Origin: Frigoribacterium sp. PhB24
GTDB taxonomy: Bacteria > Actinomycetota > Actinomycetes > Actinomycetales > Microbacteriaceae
Length of the DNA: 64,000 bases
Direction of reading: 5' to 3'
NCBI RefSeq assembly: GCF_003755185.1
Contig: NZ_RKIC01000011.1
Location: 407,018-471,017, forward strand
In this document: piece by piece, positions 48,226-57,680 of the stretch
How positions within the stretch are numbered: position 1 is the first letter of the stretch
How the letters are laid out: each line of letters begins with the position of its first letter
Made by a program: the position numbers and the translations under genes
Notes under the pieces: generated by a model
What the model saw: only the letters and a program-made list of their open reading frames with translations
Databases searched by the model: none
What the model was told of the DNA's origin: nothing

Positions 48226-49032
48226 ATGAACGACGCCCTCGTCATCATCCCGACCTTCAACGAGCGCGAGAACCTCGACTGGATCGTGGGCCGCACCCTG
48301 GCCTCCGGTGCCTCGGTCGACGTGCTCGTCGTCGACGACGGCTCGCCCGACGGCACGGGCGAGCTCGCCGACGCCTACGCCGACCGGGACCCCCGCGTCC
48401 ACGTGATGCACCGCACCGAGAAGGCCGGCCTCGGCGCCGCCTACCTGGCGGGCTTCGCCTGGGGGCTCGAGCGCGGCTACGACGCCCTGGTCGAGATGGA
48501 CGCCGACGGCTCGCACCACCCCGAGTACCTGCCCGGCATGCTCGAGCTGCTGCGCGAGAACGACCTGGTGCTCGGCTCCCGCTGGGTGCCCGGCGGTGCC
48601 GTCGAGAACTGGCCGCTGCGCCGGAAGCTGCTGAGCCGGGGCGGGAGCTGGTACACGCGCGGCGCCCTGGGCATCCGGGTGGCCGACACGACCGGCGGGT
48701 TCCGGGTGTTCCGGTCGTCGGCGTTGCGCCGGATCGACCTCGACCTCGTCGAGTCGCGTGGCTACTGCTTCCAGGTCGACCTGCTCTGGCGCGCGCTTCA
48801 GGCGGGCCTGCGGGTCGTCGAGACTCCGATCACGTTCACCGAGCGCATCCACGGCGCCTCGAAGATGAGCGGCTCGATCGTCAGGGAGTCGCTGACCAAG
48901 GTGACCCTGTGGGGTCTGCGCCGACGGTCCCGCGCCGTCGTCGAGTTGGTCGTGCGACGCCGTCGCCTGCCGAGCGTCCGCGCCACCTCGCACCGGGTCG
49001 GGCCCGTGCGGGGCGGCGTGTCCGCGCGCTAG
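48226..49032 (+). CDS. Polyprenol-phosphate-mannose-synthase-like GT2
   Basis: 268-residue cytoplasmic GT2 of the DPM1 family: [28 protein letters not shown], the DxD in [15 protein letters not shown], and the IHGASKMSG block before the C-terminus. It would make polyprenyl-phosphate mannose (or glucose), the donor used by GT39 enzymes such as the one at 43193. No C-terminal membrane domain is present, so this is a single-domain synthase. ATG with GGAAAGGACC; the longer frame upstream would run into the repeat array. Confidence 0.9.
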   Translation: MNDALVIIPTFNERENLDWIVGRTLASGASVDVLVVDDGSPDGTGELADAYADRDPRVHVMHRTEKAGLGAAYLAGFAWGLERGYDALVEMDADGSHHPEYLPGMLELLRENDLVLGSRWVPGGAVENWPLRRKLLSRGGSWYTRGALGIRVADTTGGFRVFRSSALRRIDLDLVESRGYCFQVDLLWRALQAGLRVVETPITFTERIHGASKMSGSIVRESLTKVTLWGLRRRSRAVVELVVRRRRLPSVRATSHRVGPVRGGVSAR

Positions 49033-49047
49033 CAGGCAGGCGGCACG

Positions 49048-49080
49048 CGCGCGCCCGGAGTGGTCAGCCCCGGGCGCGCG
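49048..49080. terminator. Bidirectional terminator hairpin
   Basis: CGCGCGCCCGG (49048-49058) pairs with CCGGGCGCGCG (49070-49080), 11 bp with an 11-base loop, between convergent GT2 and treZ genes. Confidence 0.7.
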
Positions 49081-49111
49081 TCACCGGCGAGAACTCCGCC
49101 GGGCACTCGGA

Positions 49112-50884
49112 TCAGCGGACGATCGCGACGGAGTGCGCCGGGAGGAGCAGGCTCGCACCCGGGACGATCGACTCGTGGCTCGCGAACAGCACGGTCTCGG
49201 CGACCACCGCGACCCGCGCCTCCTGGTCGGCGAGGTTGATCGCGATCCGCAGGTCGCCACGCGTCAGCACGAGCCAGCGGGCGTCGCCGTCGTACTCGAC
49301 GCCGGTCCGGCCGAAGCGCGGGTCGGTCAGGGCGGGCTCGCTGCGCCTGAGGGCGCCGAGGCGACGGTAAGCGTCGAGCAGCACCGCGTGACGGCCGGTC
49401 TCGAGCTCGGACCAGTCGAGCTTGCTGTTCTCGAACGTCGAGGGCTCTTGCGGGTCGGGCACCGACGACTCGTCCCAGCCCATCTTCGCGAACTCCTCGA
49501 TGCGGCCTTTCGCCGTCGCCTCGCCGAGATCGTGCTCGGGGTGCGAGGTGAAGAACTGCCACGGGGTCGAGGCGCCCCACTCCTCACCCATGAAGAGCAT
49601 CGGCGTGTACGGGCCGGCCAGGGTCAGCGTCGCGGCGATGATCAGCTGCCCGTCGTCGAGGGTCGCGGCCAGGCGGTCGCCGATCGCACGGTTGCCGATC
49701 TGGTCGTGGTTCTGGTTGGCCACGACGAGGCGCCAGGTCGGCATGTGCTCGGTATCGACCGGGTACCCGTGCGTCGCCTCGCGGAAAGACGACCAGGTGC
49801 CGTCGTGGAAGAAGCCCTTGGTGAGCACCTTGGCGAGGGCGCCGAGCGGCTCGAAGTCGGCGTAGTAGCCGGTCGTCTCGCCGGTCAGGGCGACGTGCAC
49901 GGCGTGGTGGAAGTCGTCGCTCCACTGCGCGTCGAGGCCGTAGCCCTGGCGGTGGTCGGGGCCGAAGCCGCCGCCGTCGCGCGGCGTGATCAGTCGCGGG
50001 TCGTTCAGGTCGCTCTCGGCGATCAGCGAGAGCGGGCGGCGCAGGTGGCTGCCGAGGGCCGCGGTGCGCTCGGCGAGCTCCTGCAGCAGGTGGACGTCGC
50101 TGTCGTCCTTGAGCGCGTGGACGGCGTCGAGGCGCAGGCCGTCGACGTGGTAGTCGTCGAGCCACATGGCCGTGTTGTCGAGGATGAACTCGCGCACCTC
50201 GTGGGCGCCGTCGTCGTCGAGGTTGACGTTGTCGCCCCACGTGTTGGCGTGCTTGCTCGACAGGTACGGGCCGAACAGCGGCAGGTAGTTGCCCGACGGG
50301 CCGAGGTGGTTGTAGACGACGTCCTGCACGACGCCGAGGCCGGACGCGTGCGCGGCGTCCACGAAGCGCTGGTAGGCCTCGGGGCCGCCGTAGTTGTCGG
50401 TCACGGTGAACCAGTCGACGCCGTCGTAGCCCCAGTTCCAGCGGCCGTTGACGCCGTTGACCGGCAGCAGCTCGACCAGGTCGACGCCGAGGCCGACGAG
50501 GTGGGGCAGCTTCTCGATCGCCGAGTCGAGCGTGCCCTCGGGCGTGAAGGTGCCGACGTGCAGCTCGTAGACGACCGAGCCGGCCAGCTGGCGCCCGGTC
50601 CACCCGTCGTCGGTCCACGCGAAGGCGCCCGGGTCGTAGGTCTCGCTGAGGCCGTGCACGCCGTCGGGCTGCCGACGCGAGCGAGGGTCGGGCAACGGGG
50701 TCTCGTCGGCGGGGGAGTCGCCACCGTCGAGCACGAAGCCGTAGCGGTGACCCGGGCCCCGGTCGAGGTCGGCGGGGGCGCGCCACCAGCCGGTGTCGGG
50801 CTCGGCCGCCAGCGGCAGCAGCTCGCCGTCGAGGTGCAGGTGCACGGTGGTCGCTTTCGGGGCCCAGACGTCGTAGACGCTCAT
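49112..50884 (-). CDS. treZ: Malto-oligosyltrehalose trehalohydrolase
   Basis: 590-residue GH13 enzyme that releases trehalose from maltooligosyl-trehalose. N-terminal CBM48-like domain ([18 protein letters not shown]), then the barrel with GH13 motifs [18 protein letters not shown] (nucleophile Asp), IAESD (acid Glu) and [23 protein letters not shown] is typical of TreZ. CCGAGGAGACC is the ribosome binding site of the ATG. It lies third in the glgX-treY-treZ unit, separated from treY by 135 bp containing a hairpin. Confidence 0.95.
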   Translation of the reverse strand: MSVYDVWAPKATTVHLHLDGELLPLAAEPDTGWWRAPADLDRGPGHRYGFVLDGGDSPADETPLPDPRSRRQPDGVHGLSETYDPGAFAWTDDGWTGRQLAGSVVYELHVGTFTPEGTLDSAIEKLPHLVGLGVDLVELLPVNGVNGRWNWGYDGVDWFTVTDNYGGPEAYQRFVDAAHASGLGVVQDVVYNHLGPSGNYLPLFGPYLSSKHANTWGDNVNLDDDGAHEVREFILDNTAMWLDDYHVDGLRLDAVHALKDDSDVHLLQELAERTAALGSHLRRPLSLIAESDLNDPRLITPRDGGGFGPDHRQGYGLDAQWSDDFHHAVHVALTGETTGYYADFEPLGALAKVLTKGFFHDGTWSSFREATHGYPVDTEHMPTWRLVVANQNHDQIGNRAIGDRLAATLDDGQLIIAATLTLAGPYTPMLFMGEEWGASTPWQFFTSHPEHDLGEATAKGRIEEFAKMGWDESSVPDPQEPSTFENSKLDWSELETGRHAVLLDAYRRLGALRRSEPALTDPRFGRTGVEYDGDARWLVLTRGDLRIAINLADQEARVAVVAETVLFASHESIVPGASLLLPAHSVAIVR

Positions 50885-50930
50885 CGGTCTCCTCGGGTTC
50901 TCGTGGTCGGGTGGCCTGGACGTCACGACC

Positions 50931-50958
50931 TGCCGCCCACCTGTGGAGGTGGGCGGCA
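50931..50958 (-). terminator. Intercistronic hairpin between treY and treZ
   Basis: 12-bp perfect stem TGCCGCCCACCT/AGGTGGGCGGCA with a 4-base loop, between treY stop and treZ start. Probably a partial terminator or mRNA-stability element that lowers treZ relative to treY. Confidence 0.6.
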
Positions 50959-51019
50959 TGCCATGACGGCTCGCTCGGGGCGACGGTAGTCGGACGTTTC
51001 GACGCGCGACCCGGCGGGG

Positions 51020-53416
51020 TCAGTCCTCTGCGGGGATCAGCAGGGCGACGGGGTACGTGTCGAGCACCTCGGCCAGGCGGAGGCGACCGCCCTCGTGCCG
51101 ACGGCCGGTGAGCACGTCGCGGTACGCGCCTCCTGCGGTCAGGACGACGGTGTCGTCCCAGCCGCCGGCCTGCTCGAGCGCGACGGGCAGGCGGGTCGCG
51201 ATCGCGAGTGCCCCGCCCCGGTCGACGGCGACGGCCGACGCGGCCTGCTCGCCGAAGACCGGCAGCGCGGCGTACCGCGTGAACAGGTCGGGGCGGTCGC
51301 GGCGCAGCGTCAGGGCGTGATGCGTGACGACGAGCTTGGCGGCACCGGTGTCGTCGATCGCGGGCGTCGCGCCTCCGCGGACCTCGTCGAGGAGGCGCCG
51401 GCGGAGCTCGAAGTCGACCTCGCGTCGGTTGTCGGGGTCGACGAGCGAGAAGTCCCACAGCTCGCCGCCCTGGTAGACGTCGGGGCTGCCGGGGCCCGTC
51501 AGCTGCATCAGCGCGACGCCGAGCGAGTTGCTGTAGCCGGGCGCGCGGAGGACGTCGACGATGCGCTCGACCTCGTGACGCACCTCGTCGTCGTCGAAGG
51601 CGGCGTCGACCGCGGCGTGCAGGCGCTCCTCGAAGGCCTCGGCCTCGTCGGTGCGGTCCGTCCAGGTGGTCGACGTGCTCGCCTCGCGGGACGCCTTCTC
51701 GGCGTAGGCGTGCAGGCGCTCACGCGATGCGGGCCACGAGCCGACGATCGTCTGCCAGAGGATGTTCTCGAACGGGCCGTCGCCGACCGGGGCGAGCTCG
51801 CGCAGGCGCTCGAGGGTCGCCGCCCACTCGGTGGCGACCTCGGCCAGCACCGAGATGCGGGCACGGACGTCGGAGCTGCGCTTCGTGTCGTGGGTGGACA
51901 GGGTCGTCATGCCGAACGGACGCTCGGCGAGGCGGACCTGCTGACGAGCGTGGAACTCGTCGGGCGTCAGCGAGAACTCACTCGGGTCGGCGCCCACCTC
52001 GGTCAGCGTCGCCAGGCGGCTGTAGCGGTAGAAGGCGGTGTCCTCGACGCCCTTGGCCATGACCATGCCGCTCGTCTGCTGGAAGCGCACCGAGGCCGGG
52101 TGCGATGCGTCGCGCAGGACCGCGACGACGCGCTCGACGGAGTCGGCGAGGTCGGGGCGGTGGGCCGCGGCGACCTCGGCGGCCTCGGACAACGCGTCGG
52201 CGCCCTGCGGCAGGTAGCTGCGGTACACCGGGAAGGCCGCGGTGAGCTCGGCCAGCGCGTCGACCACGGACGGGTCGACGGTGTCGCCGCCGGCGATCAG
52301 CCGGGCGAGGCGGTTGATCTCGCTGCCCAGGATGCCGTCGGCGATGCCGCGCTTCGTGCCGAGGATCATCTCGTGCCAGTCGACGGGCTCGTCGCCGGTG
52401 GTCTCGTCGGCCCCGGCGGCGCGCTCGTCGGCGTCGACCCCACGGGCTCGGCGCAGGCGCGCGTCGAGGGCGTCGAGGGCCGGTGCCCCGTTCGGGTCGA
52501 CGAAGAGGCGGTCGAGGTCGGCGAGGGCGTCGTACCCCGTGGTGCCGGCCGTCGCCCAGTCCTCGGGCAGGCGTTCGTCGCCTTCGAGGATCTTCTCCAC
52601 GAGGACGTGCGCGTCACCGGTCAGGGCGGCGAGCAGGTCGAGGTAGCCCTTGGGGTCGGCCAGGCCGTCCGGGTGGTCGACGCGCAGGCCGTCGACGAGT
52701 CCCTCGGAGAACCAGCGGCCGATCTCGGCGTGCGACTCGGCGAAGACCCCTTCGTCTTCGACGCGGATGCCCGCGAGGGTGTTGACGGCGAAGAAGCGGC
52801 GGTAGTTGAGGTCGGTGTCGGCCCGCTTCCAGTGCACCAGCTCGTAGTGCTGGCGCGAGTGCACCGTGGCGGCGTCGTCACCGGGCGAGCTCGTGCCCGG
52901 GGCGATCGGGTAGACGTTGTCGTAGTAGTGCAGTTCGTCGCCGTCGACCGTGAGGCCCTCGATCGACCCGTCCGCGGCGGCGGGCTCGCCGAGCACCGGC
53001 AGCAGCACCTTGTCGCCGCCCGCGGCCCAGTCGACGTCGAACGCGTCGGCGTAGCGGGACGCGCGGCCGTGGGTCAGGAGGTCCCACCACCAGACGCTCG
53101 CCTTCGGGGTCGCCACCCCGACGTGGTTCGGCACGATGTCGACCAGGACGCCGAGGCCCTCGGCGTGGGCTCGGGTCGAGAGCTCGTCGAGCCCCTCGGC
53201 ACCGCCACGCTCGGGGTCGACCTGGCTGTGGTCGACGACGTCGTAACCGTGGTCGCTGCCCGGCTCGGCGGCGAGGATCGGCGACAGGTAGACCCAGTCG
53301 GCGCCGAGGTCGCGCAGGTACGGCACCAGTTCGGCGGCCGCGTCCAGTTCGAAGGAGGCGCGCACCTGCAGGCGGTACGTCGAGCGCGGGTGCATGGTCG
53401 GTTCGTGTCGGGTCAC
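51020..53416 (-). CDS. treY: Malto-oligosyltrehalose synthase
   Basis: 798-residue GH13 enzyme that turns the reducing-end alpha-1,4 bond of a maltodextrin into the alpha,alpha-1,1 bond of trehalose. Motifs: [23 protein letters not shown] at the N-terminus, [27 protein letters not shown] (nucleophile Asp), VEKIL, and [15 protein letters not shown]. The GTG at 53416 overlaps the glgX stop by four bases and has GAGGAAG upstream, so I prefer it to the ATG at 53395 that removes seven residues. Confidence 0.95.
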   Translation of the reverse strand: MTRHEPTMHPRSTYRLQVRASFELDAAAELVPYLRDLGADWVYLSPILAAEPGSDHGYDVVDHSQVDPERGGAEGLDELSTRAHAEGLGVLVDIVPNHVGVATPKASVWWWDLLTHGRASRYADAFDVDWAAGGDKVLLPVLGEPAAADGSIEGLTVDGDELHYYDNVYPIAPGTSSPGDDAATVHSRQHYELVHWKRADTDLNYRRFFAVNTLAGIRVEDEGVFAESHAEIGRWFSEGLVDGLRVDHPDGLADPKGYLDLLAALTGDAHVLVEKILEGDERLPEDWATAGTTGYDALADLDRLFVDPNGAPALDALDARLRRARGVDADERAAGADETTGDEPVDWHEMILGTKRGIADGILGSEINRLARLIAGGDTVDPSVVDALAELTAAFPVYRSYLPQGADALSEAAEVAAAHRPDLADSVERVVAVLRDASHPASVRFQQTSGMVMAKGVEDTAFYRYSRLATLTEVGADPSEFSLTPDEFHARQQVRLAERPFGMTTLSTHDTKRSSDVRARISVLAEVATEWAATLERLRELAPVGDGPFENILWQTIVGSWPASRERLHAYAEKASREASTSTTWTDRTDEAEAFEERLHAAVDAAFDDDEVRHEVERIVDVLRAPGYSNSLGVALMQLTGPGSPDVYQGGELWDFSLVDPDNRREVDFELRRRLLDEVRGGATPAIDDTGAAKLVVTHHALTLRRDRPDLFTRYAALPVFGEQAASAVAVDRGGALAIATRLPVALEQAGGWDDTVVLTAGGAYRDVLTGRRHEGGRLRLAEVLDTYPVALLIPAED

Positions 53417-55611
53417 AGTTCTTCCTCGGCCGTGGCACGCAGGACGACGAGCGAGCGACCCACCACGGGGAGTCGGTCGCCGGCCCGCAGGGCCGCGGGG
53501 GCCTGCGGGGTCGAGGGCGGTTGGGGGGTGGTGGCGGCACGGGTGGCCGTCGGGGTGCGCGGAGCGGCGCTCGCGGGCGGCGGGGGAGCGGTCACGGTGC
53601 TGTCGACGACGACCTCCCAGCCCTGGGCGTACTCGTCCGGCGGCAGGACGAACGTGACCGTGTCGGCGCTGGCGTTGAAGTAGAGGACGAAGTTGACGTC
53701 GGTGATGCGGCCGCCTCGGGCGTCGCGCCCCCGGATGCCGTTGCCGTTGAGGAACATGCCGATCGCCTTGGCGTAGGACTCGTTCCACTCGCCCTCTTGC
53801 ATGGCGTCGCCCTCGGTGGTCAACCAGACGATGTCGGGCAGGGGCTCGCCCTCGCCGCGGGTCACGGGACGGCCGTTGAAGTACCGCTGGCGGCGGAAGG
53901 TCGGGTGGTCGTGTCGCAGCTTGATGACCTCGGCGACGAACTCGATGAGGTCGCGGTCGGCGTTCGGCCAGTCGACCCAGCTGATGGCGTTGTCCTGCGC
54001 GTAGGTGTTGTTGTTGCCGCCCTGGGTGCGGCCCAACTCGTCGCCGTGCAGCAGCATCGGCACGCCCTGGCTGAGCAGCAGGGTCGCGAGGAAGCTGCGT
54101 TGGCGCTGCTCGCGCAGGGCGCGGATCTCGCCGTCCTCTGTCTCGCCCTCGACGCCGGAGTTCCACGAGCGGTTGTGGCTCTCGCCGTCGTTGCCGTCCT
54201 CGCCGTTGGCGTCGTTGCGCTTCTCGTTGTAGCTGACCAGGTCGCGCATCGTGAAGCCGTCGTGCGCCGTGACGAAGTTGATGCTCGCGACCGGGCGTCG
54301 GCCGTCGCGCTCGTAGAGGTCGGCCGAGCCGGTGATGCGGCTGGCGAACTCGCCCAGGGTCGAGGGCTCGCCGCGCCAGAAGTCGCGCACCGTGTCGCGG
54401 TACTTGCCGTTCCACTCGGTCCACTGCGGGGGGAAGTTGCCGACCTGGTAGCCACCGGGGCCGACGTCCCACGGCTCGGCGATCAGCTTGACCTGCGAGA
54501 CGATGGGATCTTGCTGCACGAGCTCGAAGAAGGTCGAGAGGCGGTCGACCTCGTAGAACTCCCGGGCGAGCGAGGCCGCGAGGTCGAAGCGGAAACCGTC
54601 GACGTGCATCTCGGTCACCCAGTACCGCAGGCTGTCCATGATCAGCTGCAGCGAGTGCGGGTGGCGCACGTTGAGGCTGTTGCCGGTGCCCGTGTAGTCC
54701 ATGTAGTGCTGCTGGTCGTTGTCCATCAGCCGGTAGTACGCCGCGTTGTCGATGCCCTTGAACGACAGGGTCGGGCCCAGGTGGTTGCCCTCGGCGGTGT
54801 GGTTGTAGACGACGTCGATGATGACCTCGATGCCGGCCTCGTGCAACACCCGCACCATCGTCTTGAACTCCTGCACCTGCTGGCCGATGTCGCCGGTGGC
54901 CGAGTAGGCGGCGTGCGGGGCGAAGAAGCCGATGGTGTTGTAGCCCCAGTAGTTGCTGAGGCCCTTCTCGAGCAGCGTGTTGTCTTGCACGAACTGGTGC
55001 ACCGGCATCAGCTCGAGGGTCGTGATGCCGAGCTTCTTCAGGTGGTCGATGATGGCCGGGTTGGCGACACCGGCGTAGGTGCCGCGTTCTTCTTCGGGGA
55101 TGTCGGGGTGCGTCTCGGTGAGGCCCTTGACGTGGGCCTCGTAGATGACGGTCTCGTCGTAGCTGTACTTGGGGGCGCGGTCGCCCTGCCAGTCGAAGAA
55201 CGGGTTGATGACGACGCCCAGCATCATGTGCGGGCCGCTGTCCTTGTCGTTGCGTGAGTCGGGGTCGCCGAAGGTGTAAGCGAAGAGCGCCTCGTCCCAG
55301 TCGATCTCGCCGCAGGTGGCCTTGGCGTAGGGGTCGAGCAGCAGCTTGTTCGGGTTGGCGCGTACGCCCTTCGCGGGGTCGTACTCGCCGTGCACGCGGT
55401 AGCCGTAGCGCTGGCCGGGCTGCACGGTGGGCAGGTAGGCGTGCCAGACGTAGGCGTCGACCTCGGTGAACTCGACCCTCGTCTCGGTGCCGTCGTCGTC
55501 GAAGAGACACAACTCGACCTTGCTGGCGGCTTCGCTGAAGATCGCGAAGTTGGTGCCGCTGCCGTCGTAGGTCGCGCCGAGGGGGTAGGGGTTGCCGGGC
55601 CAGGTGTGCAT
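53413..55611 (-). CDS. glgX: Glycogen debranching enzyme GlgX
   Basis: 732-residue isoamylase-type GH13 protein that removes the short branches left by phosphorylase and so feeds linear chains to TreY. CBM48 domain ([33 protein letters not shown]), then [39 protein letters not shown] and [13 protein letters not shown]. The C-terminal domain contains an unusual Pro/Ala/Thr-rich insert (about residues 668-705) before the last beta strand. GGAGG precedes the ATG. First gene of the trehalose unit. Confidence 0.95.
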   Translation of the reverse strand: MHTWPGNPYPLGATYDGSGTNFAIFSEAASKVELCLFDDDGTETRVEFTEVDAYVWHAYLPTVQPGQRYGYRVHGEYDPAKGVRANPNKLLLDPYAKATCGEIDWDEALFAYTFGDPDSRNDKDSGPHMMLGVVINPFFDWQGDRAPKYSYDETVIYEAHVKGLTETHPDIPEEERGTYAGVANPAIIDHLKKLGITTLELMPVHQFVQDNTLLEKGLSNYWGYNTIGFFAPHAAYSATGDIGQQVQEFKTMVRVLHEAGIEVIIDVVYNHTAEGNHLGPTLSFKGIDNAAYYRLMDNDQQHYMDYTGTGNSLNVRHPHSLQLIMDSLRYWVTEMHVDGFRFDLAASLAREFYEVDRLSTFFELVQQDPIVSQVKLIAEPWDVGPGGYQVGNFPPQWTEWNGKYRDTVRDFWRGEPSTLGEFASRITGSADLYERDGRRPVASINFVTAHDGFTMRDLVSYNEKRNDANGEDGNDGESHNRSWNSGVEGETEDGEIRALREQRQRSFLATLLLSQGVPMLLHGDELGRTQGGNNNTYAQDNAISWVDWPNADRDLIEFVAEVIKLRHDHPTFRRQRYFNGRPVTRGEGEPLPDIVWLTTEGDAMQEGEWNESYAKAIGMFLNGNGIRGRDARGGRITDVNFVLYFNASADTVTFVLPPDEYAQGWEVVVDSTVTAPPPPASAAPRTPTATRAATTPQPPSTPQAPAALRAGDRLPVVGRSLVVLRATAEEEL

Positions 55612-55651
55612 CGAACCTCCGATTGGGACTCGCTCAGCCTAGAGGCGAACC

Positions 55652-55681
55652 GGCGCCCCGTCCGCGCGGGGACGGGGCGCC
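55652..55681. terminator. Strong hairpin downstream of the subtilase gene
   Basis: GGCGCCCCGTCC pairs perfectly with GGACGGGGCGCC around GCGCGG. Sits between the subtilase stop and the glgX start on the minus strand, so it should terminate the subtilase message before glgX. Confidence 0.75.
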
Positions 55682-55725
55682 CGCCGGGCCGCCGGGGCCG
55701 GGTGGACGCCCCGTCGGGGGCCGTG

Positions 55726-55781
55726 CTCGCTACGCGGCGCTCGCTACGCGGCGCCCGCTACGCGGCGCTCGTCACGCGGCA
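55726..55781. repeat. Four tandem 14-bp units (CTCGCTACGCGGCG)
   Basis: Two exact copies (55726-55739, 55740-55753), a third with one change and a fourth with four changes (55768-55781), immediately after the subtilase stop codon. No function evident; may be a slippage-generated 3' extension. Confidence 0.8.
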
Positions 55782-55785
55782 CCCG

Positions 55786-57381
55786 TCACTTCGTGACGGC
55801 CGCGAGGGCGTCGACGATCCCTTCGCCGAACCAGCCGTTGTCGGCCGGCGTACCCGTGCACGTCGTGGTGCCGGTGGGGCAGGGGGTGTCGGTCGCCTGC
55901 CGTTCGAGCAACCCGGTGAGGGCCGTGCCCGTGAGACGCGGGTGGGTCGACTTCAGCAGGGCCAGCACGCCCGCGACGTGAGGCGAGGCCATCGAGGTGC
56001 CGGACTTGGTCCCGTAGCCGCCGCCGGTCACGGTCGACAGGATCGCCGAGCCGGGGGCCGCGACGTCGACGACGCCCTCGCCGTAGTTCGAGAAGCCCGA
56101 CTTCGCCCCCGCCGAGGTGGTCGACGACACGGTCACGACGCCGTCGAGCTCGGTCGGGATGTCCAGGCAGCGCGAGTCGATCGGTCGCGGGACCGGCGTG
56201 GTGTCGTTCGGGCTGTCGGTGTCGACCGTCTTGTTCGCGAGGTCGATCGAGGAGTTGCCCGCCGCCGCCACGTTGACGATGCCCTTCTTCTGGGTGAACT
56301 GCACCGCGCGGTCGACGGCGGTCAGCACGGCCGCCTGGTCGGGGTCCGAGCCGCACCAGAACTGCCAAGGGTCGACGTAGTAGCTGTTGTTCGTGATGTC
56401 GGCACCGGTCGCGGCGGCCTGCATGAAACCGCAGATGGCGGCTTCGGGGTAGATGAAGCCGTCGTCGCTGACGACCTTGACGGCCGAGATCGTCACACCG
56501 GGGGCGACGCCCACGATGCCGACGCCGTTGCGGGCCGCCGCGATCGTGCCGGCCACGTGGGTGCCGTGGTCACTCGTCGTGGGCTGCCAAGAGGTGTAGT
56601 TCGAGTCGGGTGTCCCGGTCAGGCAGCTCGCCGAGGCGGCCACGTCGATGTTGGGCTGCAGGTCGGGGTGGTCGCCTTCGATGCCCGAGTCGAGCACGGC
56701 CACGAGCACGTCGCGGCTGCCGTCGGTGACCTGGTGCGCCTGGTCGGCCTTGATCGCGGTGAGGTCCCATTGCTGGGCCTCGAGGGGGTCGGCGACGACG
56801 GTCGTGGCCTCCTCGAGTCGCTGCTCGGGCGAGGTCGCTGCCTTCGGCCCGCCGGGGTGTCCCGGTCCGCCGGGTTTGCCGGGAGCGCCCGGGTGGCCGG
56901 GCCTGACGGGCTTGCCCGGGCCAGGGGTGGTCGTGCCGACTCCGTAGGTCGGGTCGGTCTCGGCGACGGCGGCGGTGCGGGTGGCACCGGCCGACGCCAC
57001 GGCCTTGTCGCCGCGCACCGAGGCCGCGAAGTTCGTGTTGCTCGACTGCGCTACGATCACGCCGAGGTCGGCGTACGCGGCGATGACGCTGCCGCCGGCC
57101 GCTGCGACCGCGCGTTCGACCTGCTTGGTCGCGCCCGGGTTCGCCTTGGCCGCGTTGACGACGTAGTTCATCACCGGGCCCTCGACGACCGGCAGCGTCG
57201 GGGCGGGGCCCGGCTTGCCCGGTGCAGCCGGTGCACCGGGTGCGGCCGGTGCGGACGCGGGAGGGGCGGCGACGGCGGCTCCGGAGCCCACGGCGACGAG
57301 TCCCAGGGTCAGGGACGCCGCGAGGCAGACGGTCGTCACGCGGCGGCGGGTGCCGCGGGCGCGGGGGTCGGTGAAGGTCAT
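55786..57381 (-). CDS. Secreted S8 family subtilisin-like peptidase
   Basis: 531 residues. Signal peptide (VTTVCLAASLTLGLVAVGSGAAVAA), an inhibitor-like propeptide region (VMNYVVNAAKANPGATKQVERAVAAAGG ... DLGVIVAQSSN, about 70-125), a collagen-like Gly-Pro-rich linker of about 25 residues, then the catalytic domain: Asp in VAVLDSGIEGDHPDL, His in DHGTHVAGTIAA, oxyanion Asn in AAAGNSS and Ser in SGTSMASPHVAGVLALL. It resembles actinobacterial extracellular subtilases. The ATG has GAGGAGAACC upstream. Ends in a region of tandem repeats and a terminator. Confidence 0.93.
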   Translation of the reverse strand: MTFTDPRARGTRRRVTTVCLAASLTLGLVAVGSGAAVAAPPASAPAAPGAPAAPGKPGPAPTLPVVEGPVMNYVVNAAKANPGATKQVERAVAAAGGSVIAAYADLGVIVAQSSNTNFAASVRGDKAVASAGATRTAAVAETDPTYGVGTTTPGPGKPVRPGHPGAPGKPGGPGHPGGPKAATSPEQRLEEATTVVADPLEAQQWDLTAIKADQAHQVTDGSRDVLVAVLDSGIEGDHPDLQPNIDVAASASCLTGTPDSNYTSWQPTTSDHGTHVAGTIAAARNGVGIVGVAPGVTISAVKVVSDDGFIYPEAAICGFMQAAATGADITNNSYYVDPWQFWCGSDPDQAAVLTAVDRAVQFTQKKGIVNVAAAGNSSIDLANKTVDTDSPNDTTPVPRPIDSRCLDIPTELDGVVTVSSTTSAGAKSGFSNYGEGVVDVAAPGSAILSTVTGGGYGTKSGTSMASPHVAGVLALLKSTHPRLTGTALTGLLERQATDTPCPTGTTTCTGTPADNGWFGEGIVDALAAVTK

Positions 57382-57590
57382 GGTTCTCCTCGTCGGGTCG
57401 CGCGTGCCGGGACGGGACGCGCGGAGCGGGTGGCTCGTCGCGGGCCGTGCCCGGTGATCCGACGAGCCGCCGTGCTCCTCATGGGAAGTCTGAAGAATCC
57501 GTGGCCCGAGCACAGTGGGCACTTGGGGGGACGCCCGATGACCCCCATGCGGGGTACACGGTCGAGAGCGGCGCCGGGTAGCGTCGGGGA
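57382..57590. other. Divergent region between subtilase and epimerase
   Basis: Holds a 9-bp inverted repeat GGCTCGTCG/CGACGAGCC (57432-57440, 57460-57468) in the leader of the subtilase gene, and at the right end the TAGCGT box of the leader ORF. Confidence 0.5.
57579..57584 (+). promoter_or_regulatory. -10 box of a leaderless leader ORF
   Basis: TAGCGT six bases before the ATG at 57591, matching the spacing of other leaderless genes in the window. Confidence 0.5.
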
Positions 57591-57680
57591 ATGTCCTCCG
57601 ATGCCGTGCGCAGCGCCGCCACCCCTCGTCCCCGTCGTCCGCTCCGGGCCCGCCCGATCGTCTCCGGGGTGGCGTCGTGA
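57591..57680 (+). CDS. 29-residue leader ORF overlapping the epimerase start
   Basis: ATG at 57591 opens a 29-codon frame (MSSDAVRSAATPRPRRPLRA ...) rich in Arg and Pro that ends in TGA at 57678-57680, sharing GTGA with the start codon of the next gene. The start sits six bases after a TAGCGT box, so it would be translated from a leaderless transcript and pass ribosomes to the epimerase, which has no good ribosome binding site of its own. The CCTCGTCCCCGTCGTCCG run of Pro/Arg codons could slow ribosomes. Seen in sequence only; no homology claimed. Confidence 0.5.
   Translation: MSSDAVRSAATPRPRRPLRARPIVSGVAS

Noticed and set aside
51095-53683. 862-codon plus-strand frame opposite treY
   Set aside because: Antisense shadow: translation is repetitive Val/Gly/Arg without domains, while the minus strand encodes an intact TreY.
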